From NCBI RefSeq assembly GCF_014281965.1, contig NZ_JACFTB010000001.1:434001-498000 (forward strand): DNA of 64,000 nt. Direction: 5' to 3'. Below the pieces are notes generated by a model. The model searched no databases. It saw nothing but the letters and a program-made list of their open reading frames with translations, and had not been told where the DNA came from. Position numbers and translations under genes: made by a program. The DNA is from Rhodococcus sp. BP22 (GTDB lineage: Bacteria; Actinomycetota; Actinomycetes; Mycobacteriales; Mycobacteriaceae). The stretch's first letter is position 1, and each line of letters opens with the position of its first letter. Shown here in pieces: positions 28,361 to 38,130 of this stretch.

Positions 28361-30082
28361 TCAGCCCCTCATCTCGTACGCGCCGTCGTAGGAAACTACC
28401 TCGGACCACACTGCGTCGAAGCGAGCCGGATCGACCACCGGCTTGCGGATCGCCGCGAGAGCCCACGCCTGCTGCGCCTCCGTAGAGGACGGCTTCCCGT
28501 GTAGAGCAACTGCGTAACCGGAGAAATCACGAATTTGAAAGTCGAAGATCTGATCGAGCAACTCGGTGGAGACCTTCTCTGCCGATTCCAGAATCAGATG
28601 ACCGTAGACGACCAACGAGAACAGGTGCCCCACGTTGAGTAGGAAGTCCAGATCCTCCTGCTGTCCTTCATCCGGTGCGGTGTCGGTCAAGAACGTCTTG
28701 AAGGCCGAAGCCTGCTCGTAGAACCGTGCGACGTTGGGAACATGCGAAAACTTTTCGTATGTCGACTCCCAGTCGTGGAATCGCACTTTCCCCGCTCCGC
28801 GTGCGGGACCCTGAGCGAAGAAGAACGCGTCGTCGGAAGCGTCGTCACGTGTCACGACGTCGGGGTAGTCCATCGGGGCGAACATGTATGCCGGCATGAA
28901 CTTGAGCATGAGCGCGACGTTGACGTGCACGGTGCCTTCGAGCTTGGGCAGGGTTCCGATCATCTGCGCGGCCTCACGAAAGTACGTGTTCTTCTCGTAC
29001 CCCTTCGCTGCGATCACATCGTGCAGCAACCGAACCACGGTCTCGCCTTCGGAGGTCACCTTGGCCTTGGTCATCGGATTGAACAGCAGGTAGCGCCGAT
29101 CCTCGAGGCTTGCGGACCTGAAGTAGTCGACGGCCCGCCCACTGAAGAGCTTCATCGCGATCAGTCGCGAATAGGCGTCGACGAAACTTGCACGCACATG
29201 CGGGAATTCGGTGACCCGGTTGCCATAGAGAATCCTGTTGTGCGCGTGCGTGATCGACTCGTAGAACGCATGCTCGGTAATTCCGATCGAACCCGTGCAG
29301 AGGTTGAACTTACCGACGTTGACGGTATTGAGTGCGGCGGAAAACGCGTCTGCACCAGTGTGCAGAATGTCCTCGGCTCGGACCGGGTAGTCCTCGAGGG
29401 TGAAGTTACTGACGAACATCTGGCCGTGAATCACGTTGTCACGCAGAACGTATTTGGGATGACTGCTGTCGGCGACGAAGAATACGTAGGCATCCGGCCC
29501 CTCGCGGTCGGTGCGGCGACCGAACACCGAGACCATGCCCGCGACGTTGCCGTTGCCGATGTAGTACTTCTCCCCCGACGCCAGAAACTCGACGCCCTCT
29601 TCCTCGGACGGCCGGAGCAACATATCCGTCGAGTAGACGTCGGCACCGTGGGCGCGCTCGGATAGCCCGAACGCCATCACGGACCCGCCGTTCAGTGCCC
29701 GCGCTGCACGGCGCTTGGCTTCCTCGTTCTCGCTCATCCAGATCGGCCCGAGTCCGAGTACGGTGACCTGCCAGGCATACCAGTAGGACAGTCCGTAGAA
29801 GCCGAGGATTTCGCTCAGGGCAGCATTACGGGACGCATCCCAGCGCTTGTCGGAGTCGCCATCGGCATAGGCTGCCGGTGTCGAAAACGTCGCGAACAGC
29901 TTCTCCTTGGCAACGAAGTCGAGAAAGTCGCTGGTCCAGACGGCATCGAGGTCGTCGGCGAGCAATCTGGCCTTGCCTCGATCCTCGAACCAGTCGATCA
30001 GCGATCGCAACTGGCGCCGCGTTTCGTCGTCGAACTGGGTCGGATCGTACGTCGCGGGATCGAACAACGTGAGGTGGGCCAT
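28361..30082 (-). CDS. Acyl-CoA dehydrogenase family protein
   Basis: FAD-dependent enzyme expected to oxidise an acyl-CoA to the 2-enoyl-CoA. 573 residues, longer than the usual ~390. The core includes AFGLSERAHGADVYSTDM (FAD/substrate loop) and EKYYIGNGNVAGMVSVFGR, with TKAKVTSEGETVVRLLHDVIAAKGY in the C-terminal helical domain. The long N- and C-terminal extensions resemble the large FadE subgroup. It stands alone on the minus strand between DUF4439 and proS, a position not occupied by a fadE in the M. tuberculosis order, so it may be a lineage insertion. Substrate unknown. Confidence 0.85.
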   Translation of the reverse strand: MAHLTLFDPATYDPTQFDDETRRQLRSLIDWFEDRGKARLLADDLDAVWTSDFLDFVAKEKLFATFSTPAAYADGDSDKRWDASRNAALSEILGFYGLSYWYAWQVTVLGLGPIWMSENEEAKRRAARALNGGSVMAFGLSERAHGADVYSTDMLLRPSEEEGVEFLASGEKYYIGNGNVAGMVSVFGRRTDREGPDAYVFFVADSSHPKYVLRDNVIHGQMFVSNFTLEDYPVRAEDILHTGADAFSAALNTVNVGKFNLCTGSIGITEHAFYESITHAHNRILYGNRVTEFPHVRASFVDAYSRLIAMKLFSGRAVDYFRSASLEDRRYLLFNPMTKAKVTSEGETVVRLLHDVIAAKGYEKNTYFREAAQMIGTLPKLEGTVHVNVALMLKFMPAYMFAPMDYPDVVTRDDASDDAFFFAQGPARGAGKVRFHDWESTYEKFSHVPNVARFYEQASAFKTFLTDTAPDEGQQEDLDFLLNVGHLFSLVVYGHLILESAEKVSTELLDQIFDFQIRDFSGYAVALHGKPSSTEAQQAWALAAIRKPVVDPARFDAVWSEVVSYDGAYEMRG

Positions 30083-30154
30083 GTTTTCACCTTTCCTAGT
30101 CGGCTGCCCCGAAGCTACCAGTGAGTAACCGACCCGAACCGCGGAAACACGCGA

Positions 30155-31906
30155 TCACAATGTCCTACGTACCGTTTCGACGATGTCGGCGACAGCGGTC
30201 TCGGTCTCGAGATCTCGGCTCTCACCGGTGAAGCGGTCACGGAGTTCGACCTTGCCTTCGGCCCATCCCCTACCGACGACGACGACGACCGGCACTCCGA
30301 TGAGTTCGGAGTCCTTGAACTTGACCCCCGGCGAGGCCTTCCGATCGTCGAAAAGCACGTCGAGACCCTGCGCGTCGAGTGCAGCCGCAATGGACTCGGC
30401 ACCTTCACGTGCAGCTTCGTCCTTGTTGGCGATGACCAAGTGCACGTCCGCCGGCGATACTTCTGCCGGCCAACGCAGGCCCTTGTCGTCGTGCATCTGC
30501 TCGGCGACGACGGCGACCAAACGCGAAACGCCGACGCCATAGGAACCCTGGACGAGGCGAACCGGCTTGCCACTCTCACCGAGTACGTCGACCTTGAAGG
30601 CGTCGGTGTACTTGTAGCCGAGCTGGAAGATATGGCCGATTTCGATTCCGCGCGCACTGACCAACGGGCCGCGGCCATCCGGCGACAGATCACCGTTGCG
30701 TACCTCGGCGGCTTCGATGGTGCCGTCCGGGGTGAAGTCTCGTCCGGCTACCAGGTTCACCACGTGCTTCCCCGTGACGTCTGCTCCGGTAATCCAGGAC
30801 GTGCCGTCGACGACACGAGGGTCGACGAGGTAGCGAACGCCGTTGGCCTGCAGCGCACGTGGTCCGATGTAGCCCTTGACCAGGAACGGATTGGCCTCGA
30901 AGTCGGCGTCTGTGAGCAGCGCGAATTCGGCCGGCTCGAGAGACGCTTCGAGGCGCTTCTCGTCGACCTCACGGTCGCCGGGCAGACCGACAGCGAGCAA
31001 CTCCCACTCCCCGTCTGCGTTGCGCACCTTGAGCAGAAGGTTCTTCAACGTGTCCGCGGCGGTGACGGTGCGGCCCAGATCGACCGAATTGGCCCACTCG
31101 ACCAACGTGGCAATGGTGGGTGTGTCACCCGTCTCGTGATCGACGGCGGCAGGCTGCCCCTCGATCGGCAACGATGCCGGCGCGGGAGTCGTGACGGCTT
31201 CGACGTTCGCCGCGTATCCCGACTCGATGCACCGCACGTAAGTGTCCTCGCCGATGTCGCTCTCGGCGAGGAATTCCTCGGACGCACTTCCACCCATCGC
31301 GCCGGATGTCGCCGCCACGATGACGTATTTGACCCCGAGCCGAGCAAAGATCTTCTGGTAGGCCTCGCGGTGTGCCGCATAGGACCGCTTCAGCCCGTCC
31401 TCGTCCATGTCGAACGAGTAGGAGTCCTTCATGACGAACTCGCGTCCGCGCAGAATGCCCGCGCGCGGGCGTTCCTCGTCGCGATACTTGGTCTGGATCT
31501 GATAGAGCGTGACCGGCAGGTCCTTGTACGAGTTGTACTCACCCTTCACGGTCAGTGCGAACAGTTCCTCGTGGGTGGGTCCGAGCAACATGTCGTTGCC
31601 CTTACGGTCCTTCAGCTTGAACAGTGCGTCGCCGTAATCGGTCCATCGATTGGTGGTCTCGTACGGTTCGCGCGGCAGCAGCGCCGGTAGCGATATCTCC
31701 TGCGCACCGATCGCGTTCATCTCTTCACGAACGACTCTTTCGATCTGGCGCAGCACTCTCAGGCCGAGCGGCAGCCAGGAGTACACACCCGGGGCGATAC
31801 GACGAACATAACCTGCACGAACCAACAGCTTGTGGCTGTCGACTTCGGCGTCGGCCGGGTCGTCACGAAGAGTACGGAGGAAGAGCTGCGAAAGACGGGT
31901 GATCAC
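30155..31906 (-). CDS. proS: Proline-tRNA ligase
   Basis: Class II aminoacyl-tRNA synthetase charging tRNA-Pro. 583 residues, the bacterial type with an editing insertion (about 225-405) between class II motifs 2 and 3. Visible blocks are [20 protein letters not shown] (motif 1 area), [54 protein letters not shown] (motif 2), [19 protein letters not shown] (motif 3) and the anticodon-binding domain at the end. GTG at 31906 ([17 protein letters not shown]) fits the family start. Divergent from yaaA with a 48-base gap. Confidence 0.96.
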   Translation of the reverse strand: MITRLSQLFLRTLRDDPADAEVDSHKLLVRAGYVRRIAPGVYSWLPLGLRVLRQIERVVREEMNAIGAQEISLPALLPREPYETTNRWTDYGDALFKLKDRKGNDMLLGPTHEELFALTVKGEYNSYKDLPVTLYQIQTKYRDEERPRAGILRGREFVMKDSYSFDMDEDGLKRSYAAHREAYQKIFARLGVKYVIVAATSGAMGGSASEEFLAESDIGEDTYVRCIESGYAANVEAVTTPAPASLPIEGQPAAVDHETGDTPTIATLVEWANSVDLGRTVTAADTLKNLLLKVRNADGEWELLAVGLPGDREVDEKRLEASLEPAEFALLTDADFEANPFLVKGYIGPRALQANGVRYLVDPRVVDGTSWITGADVTGKHVVNLVAGRDFTPDGTIEAAEVRNGDLSPDGRGPLVSARGIEIGHIFQLGYKYTDAFKVDVLGESGKPVRLVQGSYGVGVSRLVAVVAEQMHDDKGLRWPAEVSPADVHLVIANKDEAAREGAESIAAALDAQGLDVLFDDRKASPGVKFKDSELIGVPVVVVVGRGWAEGKVELRDRFTGESRDLETETAVADIVETVRRTL

Positions 31907-31954
31907 GGGGTACGAGCGTAGTCGGTGCTCTGCGGGTGGGTAACGTTGCTCCCC

Positions 31955-32698
31955 GTGCTGATTCTGCTGCCCCCATCCGAGACGAAGTCGGACGGCGGCG
32001 ACGGCTCTGCCCTGGATCTGGAAGTTCTGTCGCTCCCAGAGCTCAATCCACTCCGACACAAGCTGGCCGACGCGCTCGTGGAGCTGGCCGGCGATCCCGA
32101 GGCATCGGCGACCGCGCTGGGTCTCGGACCGACACAGACCGAAGAAGTCGGACGCAACGCCGCCCTGTGGACTTCCCCCACGACACCCGCCCTGAGCCGC
32201 TACACCGGCGTTCTCTATGACGCTCTCGACGCGCGTTCGTTCACGAAGGCCGGACGAGCACGGGCGGCAGCGAGGTTGTGGATCGGATCTGCATTGTTCG
32301 GGGCTGTACGTGCATACGATCCGATTCCGTACTACCGACTGTCCGGTGGATCGACGATCCCTGGCTTCGGCACCTTACGTTCGCATTGGAAGCCCGAGTT
32401 GGCGGATACCGTTGTTGCACAGTCCGATGGACTGGTCGTCGACCTGCGCTCGGGGACGTATCAGCAACTCGGCCCGGTGCCCGGCGCCGTCACGGCAACG
32501 GTGCTGACCGAGAAACCCGATGGCAGCAGATCTGTCGTGAGCCACTTCAACAAGCATCACAAGGGCGTGCTGGCGCGTGCACTGACCCTGACGACCGCCG
32601 AGCCGAAGAACGTGCATGCGGTGGCCCGAGTCGCATCGGGGGCCGGCTTGAGCGTGGAAGTCGCTTCGGCAACCGAACTGATCGTCCTCACCAGATGA
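31955..32698 (+). CDS. yaaA: Peroxide stress protein YaaA family (DUF328)
   Basis: About 247 residues of the YaaA/UPF0246 family. The N-terminal [10 protein letters not shown] motif is diagnostic, followed by [27 protein letters not shown] and the C-terminal [15 protein letters not shown]. In E. coli YaaA lowers free iron and limits hydrogen peroxide damage, and structural work supports DNA binding. Start GTG at 31955 is placed directly at the motif. ATGA overlap with the DUF2786 gene shows translational coupling. The role here is inferred from the family. Confidence 0.9.
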   Translation: MLILLPPSETKSDGGDGSALDLEVLSLPELNPLRHKLADALVELAGDPEASATALGLGPTQTEEVGRNAALWTSPTTPALSRYTGVLYDALDARSFTKAGRARAAARLWIGSALFGAVRAYDPIPYYRLSGGSTIPGFGTLRSHWKPELADTVVAQSDGLVVDLRSGTYQQLGPVPGAVTATVLTEKPDGSRSVVSHFNKHHKGVLARALTLTTAEPKNVHAVARVASGAGLSVEVASATELIVLTR

Positions 32699-33918
32699 AC
32701 CCGGTCCCGGATCTACTCCGGCAAGGCGCCGACGTGTCCTATGGCAAGAGTCGGGATCTGCGGCGCGTGGACGAAGTCGTCGATCGCCTGATCGCGTTGG
32801 AGGACCACGACGCCTCGGCACTGGCTTCGTTGGCGCTGACGAACATGATCGAGACGATGTACGAGGCGGGCTGGCAACCATTCGACCTTCTCCATATCGT
32901 CAAGCGTCAGCAGACGCTCGCGGTGTCCTCGCTCGCCGCTGCAGTCCTGCTTCACCAATCGGATTTGACGAACTCGCACGATCGGGCGCCCGAGAACTGG
33001 GTCGACCAGCTATCCGACATCTGTGCCGCATATCCGAAGGCTGCAGGGCCACTGACAGCCTCACCGAGTTTTCTTGCTGCACTGCTGAAGTCGAGTGGCA
33101 AAACGGATTACATTGCCGCCAACGATCAGTGGATTGCGGTACTTGCGCTTCTGGGCCAATGGCAGACGCTGCCGAGGTGGCCCCGAATCGGACCCTTTCC
33201 GTCGCAGTGGCCGGTTCGGCGGGCCAGCCGAACCGCGAAGTCCGGGCCTGCGAGCGGATCTCCGAACACCAAGATGCTCGGCAAGATTCGTGGCCTGCTC
33301 GCCAAGGCCGACGCCACCGATTTCGAGGAAGAGGCGGAGACACTCACCACCAAGGCGCAGGAGTTGATGACCAGATATTCCATCGATTCGCTGTTGCTGA
33401 CCGAAGGAAATGTCGATGTGATCAGCAAACGTCTGCATGTCGACAACCCCCATGCTCCACCCAAAGCCCAACTGCTGCATGCGGTGAGCACGGTCAACCG
33501 AGTCAAGAGCATCTGGGATCCGGAGTACGCGATTGCAACGCTCGTCGGTTCACCCGTCGACATCGAGCAAACGGAGATCATGTTCACCTCGTTGCTGATT
33601 CAGGCGACACGCTCACTGTCGCACTCCCCCAAAGCCAAGCGACGTAAAGGTTCTGCCTCGGCAGCATTCGGCAAGGCTTTTCTCTATGCATACGGGGTCA
33701 GGATCGGCGAACGGCTCGGCGAGGCCGATGCGCACGCGGTGGAGGAAGCGTCGGAACAATCCGGCGATCTACTACCGATACTGGCGGCTCAGACGGTCGC
33801 GGTGGAACAAGAATTCGACCGACTCTTCCCACGAGTGCGGACCATGCGCGGTCCGAGGTTGGATGCCGAGGGATGGGAGTCGGGGCACGCGGCGGCGGAC
33901 GACGCGGAACTGTCGTAG
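32695..33918 (+). CDS. DUF2786 domain-containing protein
   Basis: 407 residues, cytosolic. The DUF2786 domain (about residues 196-235) reads KMLGKIRGLLAKADATDFEEEAETLTTKAQELMTRYSID. It is followed by a conserved helical region with SVTS-like and HSPKAKRRKGSASAAFGKAFLYAYGVRIGERL. The N-terminal ~190 residues (helical, RVDEVVDRLIALEDHDASALASLAL) are not recognised. The function of DUF2786 is unknown; it occurs in some phage and conserved actinobacterial proteins. Translation is coupled to yaaA by the 4-base overlap. Confidence 0.85.
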   Translation: MNPVPDLLRQGADVSYGKSRDLRRVDEVVDRLIALEDHDASALASLALTNMIETMYEAGWQPFDLLHIVKRQQTLAVSSLAAAVLLHQSDLTNSHDRAPENWVDQLSDICAAYPKAAGPLTASPSFLAALLKSSGKTDYIAANDQWIAVLALLGQWQTLPRWPRIGPFPSQWPVRRASRTAKSGPASGSPNTKMLGKIRGLLAKADATDFEEEAETLTTKAQELMTRYSIDSLLLTEGNVDVISKRLHVDNPHAPPKAQLLHAVSTVNRVKSIWDPEYAIATLVGSPVDIEQTEIMFTSLLIQATRSLSHSPKAKRRKGSASAAFGKAFLYAYGVRIGERLGEADAHAVEEASEQSGDLLPILAAQTVAVEQEFDRLFPRVRTMRGPRLDAEGWESGHAAADDAELS

Positions 33919-34019
33919 CGATGCGACATTCGTTTCACAAGTCCTGCGGAAAACCTGTTGAGCCGCACAGCGTGTACCGCCTAGGCCTATAGGCACGTGC
34001 CGGCAGGCAGAATAGCCTG

Positions 34020-35366
34020 GTGTCCTCGAACTTCGACCATACGATCAACCGCGCGTCCGAACTGCTTCGACACAAGGATCTTGCCGGGATGTCCGCACTG
34101 GTGTCGGGGTTGTCGCCCTCGGACGCCACACGAATCCTCGAACGAGCAGATCCTGCCGAACGAGCAGTGCTGTATCGGTTGCTCCCGAAGGATCTGGCAC
34201 TCGACGTATTCGACCGATTCGATGCCTCGGTTCGCGGAGAGCTGTTCGGAGGTCTACGCGAGAACGACGTGATCACCCTGTTCGAGGAACTCGGCCCCGA
34301 GAACCGAGTCGAACTGGTCGACGAACTGCCCTCCAATGTCGCGCGAAGACTCATGCAAGGTTTGTCTGCCGGCGAACGAGACTTGACCGCGCCCATGCTC
34401 GGGTACGCGAAGGGCTCCACCGGAAGGCGGATGAGTCCGGAATACATCCGCGTCCACGCGGCGACCACCGCTGGTGAAGCGCTAGCGCAGGTTCGAGAAA
34501 CCGGATCCGAAGCCGAGTCGGTGTATCTACTACCGATTACCGACGAGAGCCGACGTCTCATCGGTGTCGCCACCCTTGCCGATATTGCTACCGCCGATCC
34601 GGCAGACCGGGTCCAGGATCTCGCGACGGCGCAGCCCGTGGTCACTGCCGATGTGCCCGCGGAGGACGCCGCGCGCATGTGCCTGGAGTATCGGAGCCCG
34701 GCTGTCGTCGTGGTCGATTCCGAAAATCGACTGATCGGGATTCTCACCATCGAGCAGGCAGCTCGCATCATCGAAGAGGCAGAGGACGAGGATGCCGCGA
34801 GGGCGGGCGGATCCGAACCACTCCGCAGGCCGTATCTCGGTACACCGGTCATGTCGATCGTGCGATCCCGCATTGTCTGGCTGTTGGTTCTCGCACTGTC
34901 GGCAATCCTGACCGTACAAGTGCTCGAGGTGTTCGAGGATGCGCTGGCCGCGGTGGTGACCTTGGCGTTGTTCATTCCGCTGTTGACGGGTACCGGCGGC
35001 AACACCGGGGCGCAGGCGGCAACGACGGTGACACGCTCACTGGCCGTCGGCGATGTGCGCCCACGTGACATTGCCGCAGTGCTGTTTCGGGAGGTACGCG
35101 TGGGCGCCACGATGGGAGGAATGCTCGGGTTGCTCGGCTTCACCATCGCCGGGCTGGTCTACGACTGGAATCTGGGGTTCGTCATCGGGTCGACTCTGTT
35201 TGCGATCTGCACACTGGCTGCGACCGTCGGCGGTGCAATGCCGCTTCTCGCGAAGAAGATCGGCGTCGATCCAGCGGTCTTCTCGACGCCGTTCATTTCG
35301 ACGTTCTGCGACTCCACCGGACTCGTCATCTACTTTCTCATCGCCAAGAGCGTCCTCGGCGTCTAG
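34020..35366 (+). CDS. mgtE: Magnesium transporter MgtE
   Basis: Mg2+ channel/transporter, 448 residues, family length. An N-terminal helical superhelix domain (LSPSDATRILERADPAERAVLYRLLPKDLALDVFDRFD) is followed by two CBS domains (about 130-260, with VYLLPITDESRRLIGVATLADI and VVDSENRLIGILTIEQAARIIEEA) that act as a Mg sensor. Five C-terminal membrane helices follow, with the conserved LLTGTGGNTGAQAATTVTRSLAVG pore region. GTG at 34020. No Mg riboswitch is apparent in the ~100-base leader. Confidence 0.95.
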   Translation: MSSNFDHTINRASELLRHKDLAGMSALVSGLSPSDATRILERADPAERAVLYRLLPKDLALDVFDRFDASVRGELFGGLRENDVITLFEELGPENRVELVDELPSNVARRLMQGLSAGERDLTAPMLGYAKGSTGRRMSPEYIRVHAATTAGEALAQVRETGSEAESVYLLPITDESRRLIGVATLADIATADPADRVQDLATAQPVVTADVPAEDAARMCLEYRSPAVVVVDSENRLIGILTIEQAARIIEEAEDEDAARAGGSEPLRRPYLGTPVMSIVRSRIVWLLVLALSAILTVQVLEVFEDALAAVVTLALFIPLLTGTGGNTGAQAATTVTRSLAVGDVRPRDIAAVLFREVRVGATMGGMLGLLGFTIAGLVYDWNLGFVIGSTLFAICTLAATVGGAMPLLAKKIGVDPAVFSTPFISTFCDSTGLVIYFLIAKSVLGV

Positions 35367-35387
35367 CTGCGAACTGCGCATCGACGG

Positions 35388-36890
35388 TTACGTCGAGAGC
35401 ACATCGTCCTGCGCAGCCTGGGCTTGTGCAACCTGCTGCGGGGTGAACTTGATGAAGAACGCGGCGAGTCCGGCGACGACCGCAGCGACTGCGCAGCAGA
35501 ACAGGGCGAACATGTAGCCGGAGCTCAGTGCATCGAGTTGGGTCTCGTTCATCAGAGTTGCCGGGCCGGTGGTTCCCCCGAGGGAAATTGTTCGCGAAGT
35601 GACCAATGCACCCACCACGGCCAGTGCAACGGGACCACCCAAGGTTTGAGCGACCAGGGCGATTGCTGTCAGTGGACCGATCTCGGTTGCTCGGACGCCG
35701 GCGATGGCACACAGAGGCAGCGGTATCGACGCCATGCCGACGCCGAAGCCGATCCCGATGACCGGGAAGAAGATTCCAGGGAAGTACGACGAGTCTGCGT
35801 TCATCGTCGCGACCGAGAACAACAACCACCCCACCATGATGGCGCTGCCCGACATGACCAACCACCGGGGCTGTATCCGAACTACGAGCTTCGAGGTGAT
35901 GAATGCTGCAGCACCCAAACCGAAGGCGAACGGAACGAACGCCAGACCCGCATTGAGTGGGCTGTAGCCGAGGATGTCCTGGACGAAAAGCGCTACGAAC
36001 GCGGCGAGGCAGAACATGACTCCGCCTGCGAAGAAGATCGCAACGAACGTGGCCACGCGGTTCTTGTTCGCGAACAGGGAGAACGGCAACAGCGGGTTCT
36101 CAGCCCTTCGCTCGACAGCGAGGAACAGTCCGAGCAGTATCAGGCCGCCGAGCAGTGAGCCGATGACGAGCGGGCTCGACCACCCCAGTTCGGTTCCCTC
36201 GCTCAAGGCGAGCACGACACCTGTACAGCCGAACGTGCCGAGGATCGCGCCGGGGAAGTCGAGCGCAAGCCGTACGCCCGCAGTTTCCTTCAGCGACACC
36301 ATGGCCAGAATGGCGATGGCGATGCCGATGGGCACGTTGATGAGAAAGATCCAGCGCCACGAAACCTGGGTCAAGGCGCCGCCGATGATGAGGCCTGCGA
36401 TGGATCCGACGCCGGTCATCGCTGCATAGATCGCGATTGCCTGATTCCGAACCGGTCCTGGCGCAAAGGTCGTCGCGACCAAGGCGAACGCCGTCGGCGA
36501 CGCTACCGCCGCTCCAACGCCCTGTAAGGCACGCGCAGCCACCAACGTTGCTTCGTTGATGGCCAACCCACAGAGCAGAGATGCCACGGTGAACAGCACG
36601 ACGCCGCCGAGGAACATCTTCTTCCGACCGAACGCATCACCGAGTCTTCCACCGAGAAGCATCAGTCCGCCGAAGGCCAATGCGTACGAGGTGAGAACCC
36701 AGTTGCGGCCGGCGTCGCTCAAACCCAGATCCGCCTGCAGCGGCGCCAACGCCAGGTTTGCGACCGTCCCGTCGAGAACCACCATCAACTGAAGGCCGCT
36801 GAGCACGATGATCGCCAGGCCGAAAGCCCTGGTCGTCACCGGATACACGATGTCCGTGGTGGGCGCTGAGGGCTGCGATTGGTCAGGCAC
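35388..36890 (-). CDS. MFS drug:H+ antiporter, DHA2 family (EfpA-like)
   Basis: 500 residues with about 14 membrane helices. The first helices carry VVLDGTVANLALAPLQADLGLSDAGRNWVLTSYALAFGGLMLLGGRLGDAFGRKKMF (motif D1/A of DHA2 exporters) and ALQGVGAAVASPTAFALVATTF. The order efpA-cysG is that of Rv2846c-Rv2847c, so this is the likely EfpA orthologue, an efflux pump linked to drug tolerance in mycobacteria. It starts 11 bases after the cysG stop. Substrate not readable. Confidence 0.9.
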   Translation of the reverse strand: MPDQSQPSAPTTDIVYPVTTRAFGLAIIVLSGLQLMVVLDGTVANLALAPLQADLGLSDAGRNWVLTSYALAFGGLMLLGGRLGDAFGRKKMFLGGVVLFTVASLLCGLAINEATLVAARALQGVGAAVASPTAFALVATTFAPGPVRNQAIAIYAAMTGVGSIAGLIIGGALTQVSWRWIFLINVPIGIAIAILAMVSLKETAGVRLALDFPGAILGTFGCTGVVLALSEGTELGWSSPLVIGSLLGGLILLGLFLAVERRAENPLLPFSLFANKNRVATFVAIFFAGGVMFCLAAFVALFVQDILGYSPLNAGLAFVPFAFGLGAAAFITSKLVVRIQPRWLVMSGSAIMVGWLLFSVATMNADSSYFPGIFFPVIGIGFGVGMASIPLPLCAIAGVRATEIGPLTAIALVAQTLGGPVALAVVGALVTSRTISLGGTTGPATLMNETQLDALSSGYMFALFCCAVAAVVAGLAAFFIKFTPQQVAQAQAAQDDVLST

Positions 36891-36901
36891 GAGAGTTAAC
36901 G

Positions 36902-38119
36902 TTACCGAGGGTCTACAGAGAAACCCGCAACGGTTCCGATTACGACGATTGCCGGTGGGCGAATTCCCTCTTCCTTCACGCGTCTGCCCACCGTGGCGAG
37001 ATCGGCTCGAACCTCACGCTGAGTGCGCATCGTCCCTTCCTGCACCACCAACACCGGAGTCGAGGCGGGCCGTCCACCTTCGATGAGCACCGCGGCGAAT
37101 TTGTCGATGCGTTCGACCGCCATGAGGAGCACTATCGTGCCCTTCAAGCGTGCGAGCGCGCCCCAATCGACCAGTGAGTCGGGATGTTCCGGGGCGAGGT
37201 GGCCGCTCACGACCACGAATTCGTGGGTGACGCCGCGGTGCGTCACCGGAACTCCTGCCGCCGACGGCACCGAAATCGCACTCGTGATGCCGGGGACCAC
37301 AGTCACCGGTATCCCCGCCTCGGCGAGAGCCTCGAGTTCTTCGAATCCACGACCGAACACGTACGGGTCACCGCCCTTGAGGCGGACGACGAACTTGCCG
37401 GCCTTGGCTCCGTCGATCAATGCTTGATTGATCGCCTCCTGTGCCATTGCGCGGCCGTACGGAATCTTCGACGCATCGATGACCTCGACGTGTGGTCCTA
37501 GTTCGGCAAGTAGCTCCGGTGGCGCCAGACGATCGGCGACGACGACGTCGGCGTACGCCAGGAGTCGGCGGCCGCGGACGGTGATCAGATCCGGATCTCC
37601 CGGGCCGCCTCCGACGAGGGCCACCCCGCTCAGCGGGGCGTGCGCCGAATCGGTGATGAGGCCCGACTGGAGAGCTTCTAGAACTGCATTCCGTACCGCT
37701 GCCGAGCGCCGGTGCTCACCGCCCGCCAAAACGCCGAGAGTGAGTCCGTCGTGGTCCGCAGATGCTGGCGTGACCGCAGTTCCGTCACGAGCGATGTCGG
37801 CGCGAACGCAGAAAATTCTCGACTTCTCGGCCTCTGCCACGATCGCGGCATTCGTCTCGGCCTCGTCGGTGCAGGCAATGGCGTACCAGGCGTCGTCGAT
37901 GTCACCGGCGGCGAAGTCACGCAGCTCCATCGTCACCTGACCAGCGGTTGCCATCGCTTCGACGGCCGGAGTCGCAACCCGGGTGATGACGTGCACTTCG
38001 GCGCCGGACGAGATCAACAGGGGCAGTCGCCGCTGCGCGACGGTCCCGCCGCCGATCACAACGACGCGTTTGCCTGACAGATTCAGGCCGACGAGGTAGG
38101 GAGAATCAGTCGCATCCAC
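36902..38119 (-). CDS. cysG: Siroheme/cobalamin multifunctional protein: precorrin-2 dehydrogenase + uroporphyrinogen-III C-methyltransferase
   Basis: About 405 residues. The N-terminal NAD-binding domain (GKRVVVIGGGTVAQRRLPLLISSGAEV) should oxidise precorrin-2 to sirohydrochlorin. The C-terminal SAM-dependent methylase has VALVGGGPGDPDLITVRGRRLL and RLKGGDPYVFGRGFEELEAL, the hallmark motifs of uroporphyrinogen-III methyltransferase. It lacks the long CysG central region, as in M. tuberculosis CysG. GTG at 38119 is preferred over a start at 38164 that would overlap the upstream ABC-F gene. Supplies siroheme (sulfite/nitrite reductase) and precorrin-2 for cobalamin. Confidence 0.93.
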   Translation of the reverse strand: MDATDSPYLVGLNLSGKRVVVIGGGTVAQRRLPLLISSGAEVHVITRVATPAVEAMATAGQVTMELRDFAAGDIDDAWYAIACTDEAETNAAIVAEAEKSRIFCVRADIARDGTAVTPASADHDGLTLGVLAGGEHRRSAAVRNAVLEALQSGLITDSAHAPLSGVALVGGGPGDPDLITVRGRRLLAYADVVVADRLAPPELLAELGPHVEVIDASKIPYGRAMAQEAINQALIDGAKAGKFVVRLKGGDPYVFGRGFEELEALAEAGIPVTVVPGITSAISVPSAAGVPVTHRGVTHEFVVVSGHLAPEHPDSLVDWGALARLKGTIVLLMAVERIDKFAAVLIEGGRPASTPVLVVQEGTMRTQREVRADLATVGRRVKEEGIRPPAIVVIGTVAGFSVDPR

Positions 38120-38130
38120 GAGAGCAAACG

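Noticed and set aside
33919-34019. Mg2+-sensing (M-box) riboswitch before mgtE
   Set aside because: The gap is about 100 bases and lacks the conserved elements of the known Mg riboswitch; only short palindromes such as GCCTAGGC are present.
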